In this document: piece after piece, positions 62,017 through 64,000 of the stretch
Layout of the letters: every line of letters begins with the position of its first letter
How positions within the stretch are numbered: the first letter of the stretch is position 1
Assembly: GCA_016710285.1 (NCBI GenBank)
Contig: JADJXR010000001.1
Coordinates: 1,426,001-1,490,000 of the forward strand
Reading direction: 5' to 3'
DNA length: 64,000 bases
Origin: Chlorobiota bacterium
GTDB taxonomy: Bacteria > Bacteroidota > Ignavibacteria > OLB7
Made by a program: the position numbers and the translations under genes
The notes under the pieces: generated by a model
What the model saw: only the letters and a program-made list of their open reading frames with translations
What the model was told of the DNA's origin: nothing
Databases searched by the model: none

Positions 62017-64000
62017 ATGAGTACCGAACTCCGCCTTTTTATCAGCTCCACTTTCCGTGATTTACAGCACGAGCGCGACTACCTTGTGAAGAAGGTCTTC
62101 CCCGAACTTCACTCCATCTGCCGGCAACGCGGGATCACCCTTTCCGAAATTGACCTCCGCTGGGGATTAACCGAGGAAGAAAGCCTGTACGGAAACGTCG
62201 TCCGGCGTTGTTTGGAGGAGGTGGACCGCTGCCGCCCGTGGTTTATTTGCATCACCGGCGACCGCTACGGCTACACCCCCACCATTGCCGAGATCCACAA
62301 GGACCCCGAACTGCTGCGCCGATTCCCCTGGGTGGAGGAGGCCGCGATTGAGGGGATGAGCATCATGGAAATGGAGGTCCGCTACGGGGCGATTGGGACT
62401 GGGAAAGCCGATGGAGAAATGGCGAATCCACGCGCACGATTTTATTTCCGCGACGCAGCCCAGGGCGCGCCCCTTTCGCTGAAGCACCCCAACGAAGCCG
62501 CAAAACTTGACGCGCTGAAGCAGGATGTTTTCCGCTGCGGCGCAACCATCCGCCAGTTCCGCGACGCGGCCACGCTTGGCAAGATGGTTCACGACGATCT
62601 TGTGGCGTTGATCGAAGAATCTTTCCCGGCACTCTCCCACGCCAGCAACCCGTTGCAGCAGGAGCGCCGCCGCCACGAAGCGTTCGCGCTAAGCCGTCGC
62701 CAGGCCTATATCCCCCGCGCCGAAGCCCTTGCCCACCTGTCCCGCGTTGCCGAGCAGGCGCGGAGCAACGCGGCATCGCCCGGCAATGCGGCGGCGGCAT
62801 CCAATGGGATGGTGGTGCTTGCTCCGTCGGGCAGCGGTAAATCGGCACTGATTGCCTACTGGGCCAACCACTATCGCCGCCGCTATCCCGGGGCGTTTGT
62901 GGTGGAGCATTACGTTGGCATTGGTTCGGAGCAGGGGAGCACACGGAGATTCTGCACCACCTGTCCATGGAGCTTCGCGAGCGGGGATTCATCAATGCCC
63001 CCCTTCCGGCGAACCAGAACGAACTCCATGATCTGCTTCCCCACTGGTTTGCTGCGGTTCATGGCCAGCCGCTGATCCTTCTGATTGACGGGCTTAACCA
63101 ACTGGGCGAGCATGGCCGCAATCTTGCATGGCTGCCGGGACACCTTCCCCCCAACGTGGCGGTGGTTGCCACCACCACGGACCCGCAAGCCGCGCAGGTC
63201 CTGGCCGACCGCGGGTGGGAGATGATAGAGATTGAGCCGCTTCGGCCCGAGGAACGCCAGGCGGTGATTGTCCGCTTTCTTGGCGAATCCTACAAAGCCC
63301 TGAACGCACGCCAGCTTCAGCGGATTGGCGAGGCACCGCACTGCTCCCATCCACTCTTCCTGCGGACTTTTTTGGAGGAGCTTCGGGTGTTTGGCCACCA
63401 CGAGTTGCTGGACCAGCAGATTGACTGGTATCTATCGGCCACCGACACCCACCAGCTGTTCCAACGGATGCTGCAACGGATGGAAGGGGATTTTGGCGAG
63501 GGGTTGGTCCGCCGGGTGATGACGTTGCTGTGGGGGGCGCGGCGGGGGCTACGCGAATCGGAGCTTGCGGCCATTACACGCAGCCCACGGTTGCAGATTT
63601 CCAGCCTGGTTGCCAGCCTGGATTACCACCTTGTCACCCGCGACGGGCTGCTCACCTTTTTCCACGATTACCTGCGCATCGCCGTGGAGCAACGGTATCT
63701 TTCCACGCCGGCCAAGCAGCGCGCCATTCATGCGCGCATCGCCAAGTTTTTCGGCACCCACGCAACGAGCCACCGAAGGATTGAGGAGGAACCGTACCAG
63801 TGGTGGAAAGCCAACGATCCCGAACGGCTGCACGCACTGCTTGCCGACCCCGACATATTCCACGCGTTGTGGGAAGGGGAGCGGTTAGGGTTGATAGGAT
63901 ACTGGCGATTTCTGGAGGGGACGTTCAATCCTGCGGAAACATACCGTGCAGCGGCGGTGACGCTCCGGCAAAGCCAACCCGATCGGGAGGTCGGTTTCCT
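62017..64000 (+). CDS. DUF4062-STAND ATPase, apparent frameshift, cut by window end
   Basis: The first 307 codons open with the DUF4062 signature LFISSTFRDLQHERDYLV and EIDLRWGLT. A linker leads to a P-loop at about residues 270-277 (APSGSGKSA). At 62934-62937 (GGGG) the continuing coding moves to the -1 frame. From 62937 it stays open to the window end with the rest of a STAND/NACHT-type ATPase: LILLIDGLNQLG (Walker B), AVVATTTDPQA, a helical region HPLFLRTFLEEL, and the start of a likely TPR or other repeat area. One missing G in the run (error or mutation) would explain it. Relatives include TEP1 and nephrocystin-3-like proteins and some bacterial defence sensors. Confidence 0.8.

Overview
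The window comes from a moderately GC-rich Gram-negative bacterium of the Fibrobacterota-Chlorobiota-Bacteroidota group, probably an Ignavibacteria/Kapabacteria-like member of Chlorobiota. Two very long secreted proteins end in a type IX secretion (T9SS) sorting domain. There are two TonB-dependent receptors, several outer-membrane beta-barrels and OmpA-type proteins, and many genes with poor Shine-Dalgarno sites. The phylum is an inference from gene content; no rRNA is present.

Layout. 1-6.4 kb: a lipoprotein, then a minus-strand block: SGNH lipoprotein, malQ and DinB as a tight set, a ThrE-type exporter, a UDP-glucuronate decarboxylase-like epimerase and an MGMT-like protein. 6.5-12.2 kb, plus strand: two small outer-membrane proteins, ruvX-HAD-acpS, and a T9SS-exported YCF48/ASH protein. 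12.3-15.1 kb: a DEDD exonuclease, a 0.9-kb stretch without a clear protein gene that holds a promoter, a structured-RNA candidate and several hairpins, then a small basic ORF and yebC. 15.3-19.9 kb: three plus-strand genes, two of them secreted.

19.9-31.5 kb: eight minus-strand genes with a visible drop in GC over about 23-31.5 kb. They are a siderophore-type TonB receptor, two tandem paralogous exported proteins, a second TonB receptor, a beta-helix lipoprotein, a beta-propeller protein, a TPR protein and a c-type haem-binding protein. This looks like an acquired uptake locus. 32.1-42.2 kb: three large exported proteins (fibronectin-III protein, 1889-residue adhesin-like protein, outer-membrane barrel). 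Each has its own terminator and an almost identical promoter/operator with exactly conserved spacing, so they are very probably co-regulated parts of one surface system. This and the structured RNA are the least explained items in the window.

42.3-43.0 kb: intergenic repeats. 43-58.9 kb: a PDZ/7TM/GAF/SpoIIE phosphatase, an M28 peptidase, a 1315-residue LamG/Ig/ASH/cohesin-like T9SS protein, mfd, a two-domain OmpA protein and a Ppx/GppA-HD phosphatase. 58.9-60.3 kb: an AT-richer islet with a PIN toxin coupled to a 58-residue ORF and a solitary HicB, ending at tRNA-Arg(CCT). 60.4-64 kb: a RecQ helicase divergent from a DUF4062-STAND ATPase, which carries an apparent frameshift and runs off the window.
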